From Fulvia fulva (lineage: Eukaryota > Ascomycota > Dothideomycetes > Mycosphaerellales > Mycosphaerellaceae), in assembly GCF_020509005.1 (NCBI RefSeq), contig NC_063021.1:1488001-1552000 (forward strand): a stretch of DNA of 64,000 nucleotides, given 5' to 3'. Every line of letters starts with the position of its first letter. The first letter of the stretch is position 1. The notes beneath the pieces are model-generated. The model searched no databases, had not been told where the DNA came from, and worked only from the letters and a program-made list of their open reading frames with translations. Made by a program: the position numbers and the translations under genes. Of this stretch, positions 46,327-57,423 are shown piece after piece.

Positions 46327-48572
46327 GGAATAGCGACCGGAGCTAACTATTAACGAAAACGGTACCGACGATTATAAGAATCTACTAGACCCGGAATCTA
46401 AGGACAAGCCGACGCTTATATACTCCGATTATAAGAACCTCGAATAGTTTATAAGTACAAAGTAATTAAACCGTAGACAAGCTCGCTAGGCCGAGTTTCT
46501 CTTATAGTTCTTCTTTAAGATCGTCTATAGGCTAGGAGTTTAAGATACTAAGCTAGATAGCTTAACCCGACGTTTATAGGACTTACTAAAGCCTAGAGAC
46601 CTAGATAACCTACGAAACTAACAGTAGTATTAGGTATTACTAGGCCTAGATCGTATCCTAAACCTATCGTCTACTAGAGTATTGTTAGTATATAATAATA
46701 ACGTTATAACCCCGCTTACGACCGCTATTCGAGGACTCTATACGTAACTAGAGGCTAAGGAAGCCGTCTAATAGCTAGAACGAGATGATCTATACACCTT
46801 ACTAAGGAAGTACCGTATTAATAACCGTTATATAGTCCTAGTCGGAGGTATAATATATATTAAGAATATATATAGTAGTTATAGCCTATTCGTTCCTCTA
46901 GAGTTAGAAGACAATCTAGATAAAGGTGAAATCCCGGTACGTACTCGTATCGTATAGGCTTTCTACGACTATATAGTAGCTAGTTACTTAGGGGACGAGA
47001 AGACGTATAAATTAGTAGCTCGTAACTATACCTAGCTAGGTATCGTACGATTTATTAAGAGCTATATACGTACCTACCGCGCTTACCGTACGAATAAGAA
47101 TACTAATATCTAGTACCTAAGGCTATTAAGACCGCTACTAGTACTATTTAGCGCTTAGGAGGATATCTCTATTAACTTCGTAGTTAAACTACCGAAGAGA
47201 ATAAGCGTAGTCGACGGACAAACGTACGAAAACATTATAACCGTTATATACCGCCTAACTAAGGAGCGATATATCATTCCTATTACCTCGATAATAGTAG
47301 AGTATTACGTACTAGTATTCCTTAAGTACGTGTTTAGTAGACATAGGCTCCCGAAGTCTATTGTCTCGGATCGTAGTACGTAATAGGTTTCCGTATTCTA
47401 GTATAGGATATACGCGCTACTTAGTATTAATCGAAAGCTATCTTTGTCGTTCTACCTAGAAATAGATAGATAGTCGGAGAACACGAATAAAGTAATAGAG
47501 CAATACCTACGTATCTTTATTAATTATACCTAGGACGACTAGCTAGATTAGACTCTATTAGCTAAGTTTATAGCAAACAATATAGTGTCCGTAATAATAG
47601 GCGTCTTGCCGTTCTATACTAATACTAGGCGTAATCTAAGGTTCTCTAAGTTCGACTTAGACTTATCTATACTACTAATACTATATAAATAGCGACTAGA
47701 CGCCGAGTCCGCGGACAAGTTTACGGCTAAGATATAAGAGATATACTAATGCTTACGATAGTAGATAGCCTTAGTATAAGTAGTCTAAGCTAAGTACGTA
47801 AACTAGACGCGTATACCTATATAACGGTACGCCGAAGGCGACGAAGTATAGGTAAGTACTAAGAACTAGACGATAGAGAGACCTTCTCGTAAGATAGACG
47901 TAAAGTAGTCTAGACCGTACGTAATTACGGAGGTACTACTAGGCAATACTTATAAAGTAGAGCTCCTACCTACTTTAAATATCGATAATCGCTTCTACTT
48001 ATACCTTCTTATACTAGTTCATCCGCCGGTTATAGGATAGATATAACCCGTACTACTACCGATCCGAATTACCGACGACGTATAATACGAAGCCGATCCC
48101 GCCGAACCTAATTAATAGGAAGTTAAGCAAATTCTAGACTATAAGAAGAGATAGCCGTAAGGACTAATACCGGTAGGAAGTAAGTACCTATATTAGGAAT
48201 ACTTAGAAAAATATATTAGATATAATAAGCTATCCTATAAAGCTACGGACTAGGTTATCTAGACTACCGCCGCCTCCGTAGCCGACTTTTACTATAACTA
48301 CCCGAGAGCGACTAAGCTACCTAGTTTTTAACTACCTATAGACTAGATACCAAATAAGAATACTATAGGTATACGTATAGCGCGCTAACTAGTATAAGTA
48401 GCGATAGCTCTAATACCGGTAGAACGAGGCCTCCGGGCTTATAAGAAAGAGAGCGATACGTATAGTCTAATAGATAATAAGGTGTTTACGAAGGTAATAG
48501 GAGATATAATAGATACGAAAGATATAAGAGGAGAGGAGAGTACTCCGGAGCGCACTCTAAGAGGGGAGGTAG
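46327..48572 (+). pseudogene. Gypsy-A pol relic, RNase H end, integrase and chromodomain-like tail
   Basis: It resumes directly after the LINE-A3 TSD with the RNase H end (YSDYKNLEQFI, RRQARQAEFL near 46430-46510). The integrase has a zinc-binding HHCC-like region near 46930-47120 and a catalytic core near 47180-47600 (SDRSTQ near 47370). The first catalytic Asp of the core reads Tyr (VIYRLTKER). A chromodomain-like end lies near 48100-48330 (YKATDQVIQ...ADFYYNYP). Stops are TAG/TAA at expected Gln and Trp codons. Confidence 0.83.
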
Positions 48573-48757
48573 TATTACCGTACCGGCGTATATTTACCTA
48601 AACCCGTAAGTACGTACCTAGACCCCGCGCCCGCTAACTAATCCGACTAGCGGCTTAGCGCCCGTATATAACTCTCGCGCCCTCCGCGCCTCTCTTAGAT
48701 AGAATATCTATTCGACTTATACCTTACCCGACTACGTGCTTATACCTACTTATAATA
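48573..48757 (+). repeat. Gypsy-A right LTR (185 bp)
   Basis: The same length as the left LTR, starting TATTACCG and ending TATAATA (left copy TATAACA). It is preceded by a PPT and followed by TSD ATAGA. Confidence 0.93.
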
Positions 48758-49189
48758 ATAGACTTTTGCTTCTTACTTATCTAGGATATAGGCGTACCGT
48801 ATATTAGCTAGATATATCCTAGAATTAAGACCCTATCTACTCGATCTATCGTATAGTCGGAGTCTAAGTATCCGGTTAGGGTACTACTACTACGTCTAAA
48901 CATTAACCCTAGGTCGGGGAACGACCTTAGGTATCTCGAGACCTTCTTTAGTACTTTTATATACCGCTCTATTAGATCCGCGACATATATACTAGTTCTC
49001 CTAAGTAGGAAGGCTAGGTCCGGTCTCGTTATAGTTATTAGCTATATCTAGGTCCTATTATCGCTCTAGTAGTTATCTTTACTATATCTCTCGTCGTTCG
49101 GGGCTATAGGACGGAGATTATCGTAACTATCTATTAGCGAGAGTATTAGGCTTACCTTTTCTTTTACTATATCTATTTTAGTAAGGGCC
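48758..49189 (-). mobile_element. Copia-A2, reverse transcriptase segment (minus)
   Basis: It continues Copia-A2 after Gypsy-A: the reverse complement of Copia-A1 from about 14950 back to 14525, including the KKQKSI RNase H lead and the RT C-terminal part. It is cut at 49190 by the TRIM-like element. Confidence 0.88.
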
Positions 49190-49246
49190 TATTACGGCTA
49201 CGTAAGCGGCCCGCTTAGACCCGCGCTACCGGCTTACCTAAATAGG

Positions 49247-49445
49247 TATTACGGGCGAGAGTACTATAATAGGGTCGGGCAAAGATATATATAGTTACGC
49301 GAGCTATCTAAGAGAGCGCGAGAGGCGCGAGAAGATAGAATAGCGCGAATCGAGCTAGCGGATACTAGCGGCCGCTAGCGCGCGGGCGTACGGCCGACGA
49401 TACTATATTACGAGGTAGTTCGTAGAAAAGGGCTATCTCGTAATA
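49247..49445. repeat. solo LTR (199 bp)
   Basis: Ends TATTACGGGCGAG...CTCGTAATA and 5-bp TSD ATAGG (49242-49246 and 49446-49450) inside the left TRIM LTR. There is no internal region, so it is the product of LTR-LTR recombination or a minimal insertion. Its family is not otherwise seen in the window. Confidence 0.82.
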
Positions 49446-49487
49446 ATAGGTAAAAGACGAGGTCGTAAAGCTCGTAAGCTTTATACT

Positions 49488-50006
49488 TATTAGGGCGAGA
49501 GCCTAGCCTATAAGATATAAGAGTAAAAGCGAGAATATAGGTACGAAGTATAGATATAAAGGGTATAGTATAATTGCTATACAAAACGAAAGACGAAGAA
49601 AGTAAGAGAGGCCTAGGGAAGGCTAGATACTTATACGCGACCCTCGCGAGTACGTGTCCCCGTATTAATAGGGCTAACCCGTACGAAGCCGCGCTTAGTA
49701 GCTTTACTCAAAACCTTATTCTAACCTACCCTACGTTCCGAGTCTTCTACGTGCTTCCTCTAGGGTCTAGCGTAGTCGCGGGTGCTCGCGGGAGTACCGT
49801 AAGTTATATAGTTACGAGCCGAAGTAAATCTATTAAGGTTTAGTAGAGTAGTAAATTAAGAGGGCTAGGTCCCGTAGTAAATATTACGGGGTATATAATT
49901 CTTAGCGCTTATATACTTAGCTAGACTTTTACTTCTTAACGACTTCTAAGCACTCTAAGGCTCTTCTATCCCTACCTTCTATATACTCTATAGGGAGACT
50001 ATAATA
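49488..50006 (-). repeat. Gypsy-B LTR, left copy (519 bp)
   Basis: Nearly identical to the right copy. Both contain an 89-codon open frame (49574-49843 here) that is part of the LTR and not a gene. Confidence 0.93.
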
Positions 50007-53000
50007 GTAGCCCCCCCGAACAAAGCTAAGTTCCTACGAAGCCGTAGTAGTTCTATATATCGAGGATGTTTAGCTTTAGTACTAGGCCTAGGCCTAATAT
50101 TATAGTCGATATACTATTAGTAAGCCCCGTCGAAGAGCTTAGATTCGAAAAGCCTACCGATATTAACCTCTAGGCCGTCTACGCGGGCGTAGTATTCTTC
50201 GATTACTTAACGATTAAAGATAATATGTTAGATAGGTTCCTATAAGATATCCTACTTAGGGTAACCTTACTATTCGACTTTATACTTAATCGGCGGTAGC
50301 CCTTTAATATCGTTAGGCTCTACGCGGATTCCCCGGATCTTACGGACGGCATAGTCGTTAGAAGGTAGGTTAACCGGCTCGTCGACTTATACTTTATCGG
50401 GAGGACCTAGTATGTCTTAGTTTTGGTTCGGGAATAGGTCCTTAGCCGACGGCCGAAGGCGTACGGGATAGAAGACGTTATAGATCTTTATATTCGTAGG
50501 AAGAGCTAGACGGTAGGCGTATAAACTAATACGCTCGGTAATCTTAAAAGGACCTAGGTTCTTCTAGCTTAGCTTCTTAGAGGGGCGGTCCGTCTTAATG
50601 TTCTTAGAGTTAAGGTAGACTATATCGCCTACTTAGTAGTCGGGAGCTAGCTAGCGACGACGATTAGCTTGATCCTCGTAGATTGCTTATACGTATACTA
50701 TCTCGTCGTAGACTTCTTTATAGATCTATAAGAGTATAGTAGCGAACTCGTCTACTACTTACTCGTTTACGTCTTCGGTAGGCGGGAGAGGCTCTTCTAG
50801 TTCTATACCTATACGAGGGTAGTAACCTCTCGTAGTATAGAAGGGAGACTAGCTAGTAGTCTCCGAGTCCTAGTTACGAGTAGCGAACTCTACCGTAGGG
50901 ATAAACTAAGGCCAATCCTTCTAGTAGTAGTCGACGAAGTAACGAAGGACCTACTCGAGGATAGCGTTCGTAATTTCGGTCTAGCCGTCGGTCTATAGCT
51001 AAAAACTAGTCGAGAGGTTATACTTAATGCCTAGGATAGTATATAGACGCTTATAGAAGTACGAGATAAACTAGGAGCCTCTATTAGAGGCAATACTATC
51101 CGGGAGGCCTTTAAAGCGCTAGACGAATTCGTAGAATAAGCGAGTAGTCTCCTTTACGGTTATACTCTAGTACGGGATTATATACCGGTCCTTAGAGTAT
51201 CGGTCTACGATTACTAGAAGGGCCTTTACCTTTACGCCGCTAAAGGTCTTGCCGTAAGGAAGATCGGTAATAAAGTCTATAGTAATGTACTTCTACGGAC
51301 GATTAGGAGCCGGGAGAGGGTATAAGAGACCGTAGGGGCGGTAGCGGTTAGCTTTAGCTCTTCGGTAAGTAGCGTAGTTTAGTACGTAGCGGCGGACGTC
51401 CTTATAGAAATACGGCCACTAGTAATACCTAGCGAGGAGCTTATAGGTCTTAGCTACGCCTAGGTGACCCCTAGAGGCGGAGTCGTAGACGATTTGAAGA
51501 ATCTTAGCTCGGATATTAGAGCCTTCGGGCTACGGTACGTAAAGCTTCTTACGGAAGTAGACGATACCTTCCTAGAGTTCGTACTCGGATAGCGAGAAGC
51601 CCGGGAATGTCCTCGCGCTAGATTCAAGGGCCTAGACTAACTCTTAGGCGTCTAGGTCGGCATCGTACGCTATTCGTACTCGTGCTATAATACCTTTAGG
51701 TTGCTCCTTATTATTAAACCTCTTAAAGTCTAATTCGGATAAGCCGTCGGTCGTTACTAAGCCCTCTTTATCGTCGTTTAAGTCCTTAGCGTCCGAGGCG
51801 TATTCTTTAGGCTCGGATTTATTATCACTTTCGTTAAGGTAGGTAGGAGCGAGTACGAGAGTAGTAAAGGAAGCGGTAAGCGTAGGCTAGCCGTTCGATA
51901 GGTACTCTCGAAGCTCGGAAGAGAGGTTATACTCTTTAATGACTTGTTACTCTACGATTTGCTAGCCCCCTCTTCGATTAACTAGAGAGTTACTAGGGCG
52001 GCGGGTAAGGGCGTCGGCTATCGAGTTGTCCTTACCGGGCGTATACGAGATTATAAAGTTAAACCGGGAGAGGAACTCGCTCTAGCGGGCCTAGCGACGA
52101 TTAAGTAGCTTGCTCTTTATAAAGTAGACGAGGTTCTTATAGTCGGAGCTTACTTAGACGGGTATAGTAGAGCCTTTAAGCTCGGGGCGCTACTCTTTAA
52201 AAGCTTTAACGATAGCGAGAAGCTCCTTGTCGTAGATCTCGTAGTTATACTCCGTAGCGGTTATCTTCTTAGAGAGGAAGGCGATAGGTAACTAGGGAGA
52301 TTTAGGCGAGCGGCGTTATAATAGGACACCGCCTACTACGCCGTCGGATACGTTAGTCTCTATACGGGTCTCTAGTTCGAAATCGAAGTGCTATAGAAGT
52401 AGGTTCTTAATAAACTTCGCTTTAAGCAAGTTAAAAGCCTCCTAGTATTCGTCGGTCTAGGCAAACTTCTTACCCTTACGTATAAGCTTCGTTAAAGGGC
52501 GTACTACGCCCGAGAATACGTAGATAAAGCGGCGGTAGAAGTTAGTAAAGCCTAGGAAACCCTAGACCTCCTTAGCGTTCGTAGGAGTATCCTATTCGAC
52601 GATAGCGTCGATCTTCTCTTAGTCTATCTTAATGCCGTCTACGGTAATAATTAAACTAAGGAACTTGACTTCGGTCTTCTTAAACTCGTACTTATCGATA
52701 TCGAGCTATAAGCCGGCGTCTACGAGCTTCTAAAGGACCTTATAGACGTACTCGCGGTGCTCCTCCTTAGTCTCGCTATAGACTAGGATGTCGTCGATAT
52801 AGGTAGTATAGAACTAATCGAGGAACTCCTAAAGGATGTTGTTAATAAAGTTCTAGAAGGTACTAGGCCCGTTATAAACGCCGAAGGGCATAACGAGCGA
52901 CTCGAATAGCCCGTAGCGAGTACGGAAGGCTATAAGATACTCGTATCCTTCTACTATTAATAACTTGTTAAACGTAGCGATAACATCGAGCTTAGTAAAG

Positions 53001-55257
53001 TACTTAGCCTTAGAGAGGCGTTCGAGCGTCTCCTAAATCTACGGTATTAGGTAGCGGTTCTTCTTTATAATAGCGTTTAAGCCTTAGTAGTCTACGTAGA
53101 AGCGTAGGCTACCGCCGGGCTTCTTAATAAACATAACGGGACTACTAGCGCTAGAACGGCTCGCTCGAATAAACCCCTTCTTTAGGTTCTCTTCGAGGTA
53201 TCTCTTAAGGACGATAAGCTCTTCTCGGGATATAGAATATAGCGGTCCGAACGGTATCTCTATACCTTCTTCTAGCTTAATCTTATAGTCGTAAGGGCGA
53301 TAAGGAGGCAGCTCGTCTACGGCTTTAGTATCGAATACGTAGAGGATATAGTGTACCTAAGGAGGGACCTTCGTAGTAGGGTCGGTAGGTATACGCTTCT
53401 TATCGAGCTTCTCGAGGGCGATGTCGATATCGCGGAGAGAGGCGGCGAAGACTTTAGCTTTAGGCTACTTAGTAGTAGTAGTAAAGGTAGCGGCGTTTAT
53501 CTAGAAGATCTTAGTATACTTAGGACCGCGCTAAGGCGGCGGAGAAGGCGGAGGTACCGGAGGAGCTTCTAGAGGGAAGCTAATAGTAAGGGAAGTCTAG
53601 TCGATAATAGGTTAGTACCGTCTAAACTAGGGGAGGCCGAGGATAAACTTCTAATACGGTAGGGACGTAAGGAAGCTAGTAATCGATATACGCTTGCCTC
53701 CGAGAGTAATTAACGTGTATATAATATAAGTAATCTTACTAGTAGTAGTCTCCGTACCGTTAAAGAGTTTAAGGGTACGAGGGTACTTTAGTTCCTAGGG
53801 TTCGAGGTTAAGAGAGATCGCGAGTTTATAGTCTATAAAAGACTCGCCTAGTACGCTAGTGTCTATAAGAGTAAGATTAGAAGAAGAGAGTTTCTTTAAG
53901 CCGATATTTATATTTATAACGAACAGTTTATAAGCGTAGTCCTTACCCGTCTCGTCGTATAGGTCTAGCTATACTATATTGATCCTCAACTTCTTTCCTC
54001 TCTTCACTTTCGGTAAACGTTATTCTTAGTCTTCATCGCGTCGATAAGGAAGACCTAGGCTTTTTCCTACTTAGCGGGAGTAGTAGGAGTAGGCTCGATA
54101 GCGCCGATAGCGCCGCGAACCGGGTTGCGGGCGTTACGGGTAGCGAGCTACGGACAGTTAGCTACGATATGGCCTAGACCGCCGTAGTAGGTATAGAGTC
54201 CGGCCTAGCGACGGCGAAGCTTCTCTTCGGGAGTGAGCTTACCGTTAACGAGGCCCTAGACTCGAGGGACGGCGGTACTAGCGCTAAGATCTATAGCATT
54301 ACCTATAGAGACGGGAGGGAGAGCCGTAGGAGCGGCGGCGCCTAGTAGAGTAGCGAAGTGGCTTCCGGGACTACGAGGCTAACGACCTTAAGAACGGGAA
54401 GCGAGGAGAGAGGCGGTATGTTTTATATTAGAGTCGAGGCGCTAGTAGGTCTCGACGAGCTTAAGGAAGCTTATAGTACCGACGTCCTTATCCTCGAGGG
54501 CTCGAAGAAGCTCTACTAATAAGCTACGGCGGAGAGTACTCTTCTTAGTCTCTTCGTTATAGCCGGTAAACCCGATATCGCGGTTAAAGGCCGCGAGGTA
54601 CTCGGCGAAGCTCTTGTTCTTCTAGAGGAGGTTATAGATAGCGTTCTAGGCGGTAGCTCTACGGTCTAGATCACTAAAGGCAGTACGGAGGTCCTATATT
54701 AAGGTAAGGACGTCCGGGTAGCCGATAGTCTATATAGCGTTATCGATATAGTATTATACCTAAGCCGCGGCGTCTCCCCGAAGGAGGGAGAAGACGTACG
54801 TAACCTTATCCTTCTCTTACGGAAAGTAGTCGGCATTAGCTAATAGCTTAATAGTGAGCTATGTCTTAAATGCCTCGAACTTGCTCTTATTACCGTCGAA
54901 CTCGTCTAGGTTATTAACCTTCTTAGAGAAGTACTAGCGGCGGTTATCGTCGGCGTACGGTACAAGGTTCTAGAAGGTGTTTATAATACCTTGAAGGTAT
55001 ATTACTTAGTTGTTTACTTACTCGACCTACTAGGCGGTCTCGCGGAAAGAGGAGACGGTACGATTAATAAGAGCGTAGGCGGTATCGGGGTTAGTATTTA
55101 CCTAGGTACCGAAGGTAGCGGCGTTCGAGAAGGGGATATTAGCCTACTTACTAAAGTGGAATAGAGTGTGTTAGTTATCGAGGTTAACACCTCTATCGGT
55201 AGCGTAGTCACCTATAAGGATGACTCGAGTAGTTAACGGTTTATTAGTCTTTCGTAA
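50007..55257 (-). pseudogene. Gypsy-B gag-pol relic
   Basis: Reading on the minus strand. Gag lies at about 55200-54200. The zinc knuckle at 54154-54195 has its first two Cys as Tyr while His and the last Cys stay. Protease is near 53950-53600. Reverse transcriptase is at about 53250-52450 (MPFGVYN; catalytic YIDDILVYS near 52775-52802, intact). RNase H runs to about 52030 ([27 protein letters not shown]). Integrase is at about 51950-50600, with the GPF module near 50540. A chromodomain-like stretch lies at about 50340-50150 (GYP...EP...EYYAR). The chromodomain places it among chromoviruses, which target methylated histone H3 in known members. Confidence 0.87.
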
Positions 55258-55776
55258 TATTAGGGCGAGAGCCTAGCCTATAAGATATAAGAGTAAAAGC
55301 GAGAATATAGGTACGAAGTATAGATATAAAGGGTATAGTATAATTGCTATACAAAACGAAAGACGAAGAAAGTAAGAGAGGCCTAGGGAAGTCTAGATAC
55401 TTATACGCGACCCTCGCGAGTACGTGTCCCCGTATTAATAGGGCTAACCCGTACGAAGCCGCGCTTAGTAGCTTTACTCAAAACCTTATTCTAACCTACC
55501 CTACGTTCCGAGTCTTCTACGTGCTTCTTCTAGGGTCTAGCGTAGTCGCGGGTACTCGCGGGAGTACCGTAAGTTATATAGTTACGAGCCGAAGTAAATC
55601 TATTAAGGTTTAGTAGAGTAGTAAATTTAGAGGGCTAGGTCCCGTAGTAAATATTACGGGGTATATAATTCTTAGCGCTTATATACTAAGCTAGACTTTT
55701 ACTTCTTAACGACTTCTAAGTACTCTAAGGCTCTTCTGTCCCTACCTTCTATACACTCTATAGGGAGACTATAATA
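55258..55776 (-). repeat. Gypsy-B LTR, right copy (519 bp)
   Basis: The same length and ends as the left copy, with only a few differences seen by eye. It is followed by TSD ATACT and then the remainder of the TRIM left LTR. Confidence 0.93.
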
Positions 55777-55840
55777 ATACTAGCGGAGCCTTATCTAGGC
55801 TTACTTTGGATAATAGACTACCTTAAGTACCGCCGTAATA

Positions 55841-56148
55841 CTAGCCCCCCGCTAAGGGTAACGTCTTAGTACCTAAGATAACGCGCCCCCGGGCGTAATC
55901 TGTTTTTTACTCGCTTTACCTTTAGACTCTACGTACTAGTTATAACTAGCCTTTATTACGTACTAAGGTAAATACGCCCGGAGGCGGCTTTAAGATATAC
56001 GCTTCGACGATAGTAAGGTAGATACGCCCGTACGTAGTAAGTAGAAAGTGAGTAATAGCTACGCCCGTAAGCCTAACGGCCGAAAATCCTAGCGAGGTGT
56101 TTTAGTACTTAGTATTCGAACCCTAGACCCTAGAGGAGCTTTACGAAA
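55841..56148 (-). other. TRIM-like element interior
   Basis: 308 bases between the two TRIM LTRs, without coding potential. The left edge is a C-run (PPT on the minus strand). The right edge, AGCTTTACGAAA, should hold the PBS in minus orientation. A GTATTCGAACCCTAG stretch near 56110-56130 resembles a tRNA T-arm complement, but I cannot name the tRNA. Confidence 0.6.
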
Positions 56149-56301
56149 TATTACGGCTACGTAAGCGGCCCGCTTAGACCCGCGCTACCGGCTTACCTAA
56201 ATAGGTAAAAGACAAGGTCGTAAAGCTCGTAAGCTTTATACTAGCGGAGCCTTATCTAGGCTTACTTCGGATAATAGACTACCCTAAGTACCGCCGTAAT
56301 A
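56149..56301 (-). repeat. TRIM-like element right LTR (153 bp)
   Basis: Uninterrupted copy used to reconstruct the split left LTR. It starts TATTACGGCTACG and ends GCCGTAATA, followed by TSD GGGCC. Confidence 0.88.
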
Positions 56302-56847
56302 GGGCCTTACGGATATAATAGCCCTAGTCGAGTTTTAGGGTACCGTTACGCCTATCGCGGGTAATCTTTAGTCCTAGTAGTTTCTCCGGTTCCCCGAGAT
56401 CCTTAATCTTAAAGTATTACGTAAACTACTTCTTAAACTATTAGATGTCGGCTAACCTTAGTACTATAATAGGTATGTCGTCTATATAGATAAGTAGTAT
56501 AATGTCTCTCTTAGAATAAGTTAGGAGATATAGGTCTACCTCGGACTAGTAGAATCCTATTTTAACTAATGTAGTAATATAGAGCTTATTCTAGTCTCTA
56601 GCTACCTACTTTAGGCCGTAGAGGCTCCGGAGTACCTTAAGGACCGTATTTGGTAGGGTTTCGACTCCTAGTAGGGGTTTTATATAGATATCTTCGGCTA
56701 GGTAGCTTTAGGTAAACGTATTATTAACGTCGACCTAGTATATCTCGAGATTACGCTCGTAAACTACTACTATAAAGACCCTTAGGGTATTATAGCGTAC
56801 TATAGATACGAATGTCTCTTCGAACTTAACGCCGAACTTCTATAAAA
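56302..56847 (-). mobile_element. Copia-A2, N-terminal reverse transcriptase segment (minus)
   Basis: It continues from 49184 after removal of the TRIM element: the reverse complement of Copia-A1 from about 14530 back to 13980, with the RT palm region. It stops within the RT start (the sequence matching GFL-KFGVN) at 56847. The rest of pol, gag and the 5' LTR are missing from the window. Confidence 0.87.
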
Positions 56848-57423
56848 ACCTAAAGGCCCCTACTAAGTTCGATCTAAAGAGCGACGATATTAAGTTCTAA
56901 GAGTAGTAGCGTACTACTAAAGCTAAGCTCTAAGCCTCGAAGTACCGTACTATAAAGGACTCCCTTTAGAATGTCTAGAGCTAGTTAAAGAACGCTATAT
57001 AGACCTATATCGACTTAAAGATCCCTAGTCTTACTAAGTCTACGGAAGGTACGACTACTTAGTACGCTTCTATAGATAAGATAATAGAAGATCTAGCCCG
57101 GCGCTACGGTACCCGTAATACCTATACTAATACTATAACTAAGCTTAATAGTCTGTAGTAGGGTGAAAAGGAGAAGTTTAGTGACTTCTATCTATCCTTC
57201 CGTAAGAACGCCGACATCGTTAACCTTAATAACGGCGCGAAGGAAAAGAAACTTAAGAAGGACTTCCTACTCCGTAAGTTAAACTCGCGCTACGACAACC
57301 GTATTATAAATAAGGACATAGTCAATATAATCCTTAAGTAAGTCGTATCTACGCTATATAACTATAAGGACAAGTTTAAGACGTTCGACCTTAAGTACGG
57401 GAAGACCGGTAATAGTAATAAGA
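56848..57423 (+). mobile_element. Gypsy-A family gag fragment
   Basis: About 576 bases closely matching Gypsy-A gag 35320-35890, in plus orientation and without LTR or leader. The left edge abuts Copia-A2 with no recognisable TSD, only a few bases of possible microhomology (CTAAA). The right edge is the Gypsy-C LTR. It is likely a recombination or deletion product. Confidence 0.8.

Larger units (their letters stand above)
22016..48757 (+). mobile_element. Gypsy-A, full-length Ty3/gypsy chromovirus-like element carrying nested insertions
   Basis: Two 185-bp LTRs (22016-22200 and 48573-48757) with ends TATTACCG...TATAACA (TGTTACCG before RIP). TSD ATAGA is at 22011-22015 and 48758-48762, inside the RNase H/RT region of Copia-A2. 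A purine-rich PPT (AAGAGGGGAGGTAG) precedes the right LTR, fixing the plus orientation. Gag, protease, RT, RNase H, integrase and a chromodomain-like tail are recognisable once the Pogo element, LINE-B2 and LINE-A3 are removed. RIP has broken all frames. Confidence 0.93.
49488..55776 (-). mobile_element. Gypsy-B, full-length Ty3/gypsy chromovirus (minus)
   Basis: Two 519-bp LTRs (49488-50006 and 55258-55776), ends TATTAGGGCG...CTATAATA, TSD ATACT (49483-49487 and 55777-55781) inside the left TRIM LTR. Minus-strand order from the right: gag with zinc knuckle, protease, reverse transcriptase, RNase H, integrase with a GPF module, chromodomain. A G-rich PPT lies next to 50007. The catalytic YIDD is intact but TAG stops break the frame. 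Confidence 0.93.
49190..56301 (-). mobile_element. TRIM-like miniature LTR element (614 bp without insertions)
   Basis: Two 153-bp terminal direct repeats, ends TATTACGG...CCGTAATA (TGTTACGG...CCGTAACA before RIP), flank a 308-bp non-coding interior (55841-56148). TSD GGGCC is at 49185-49189 and 56302-56306 in Copia-A2. The left LTR is in three pieces (49190-49246, 49451-49487, 55782-55840; 57+37+59=153). A G-run next to the left LTR (AGCGGGGGGCTAG on the minus strand) is a likely PPT, giving minus orientation. No coding capacity is seen, so mobility must have been supplied in trans. Confidence 0.87.

Noticed and set aside
49574..49843. An 89-codon open frame repeated at 55344-55613, looking like a duplicated conserved gene
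   Set aside because: Both lie at the same place inside the two Gypsy-B LTRs. Identity follows from the LTR copies; no family resemblance is seen.
49190..56301. MITE or hAT interpretation of the ATTACGGC...GCCGTAAT units with 7-8 bp duplications
   Set aside because: The two units are direct, not inverted, copies of 153 bp. Moving the boundary one base gives TA..TA ends (former TG..CA) and perfect 5-bp TSDs, so LTRs fit better.
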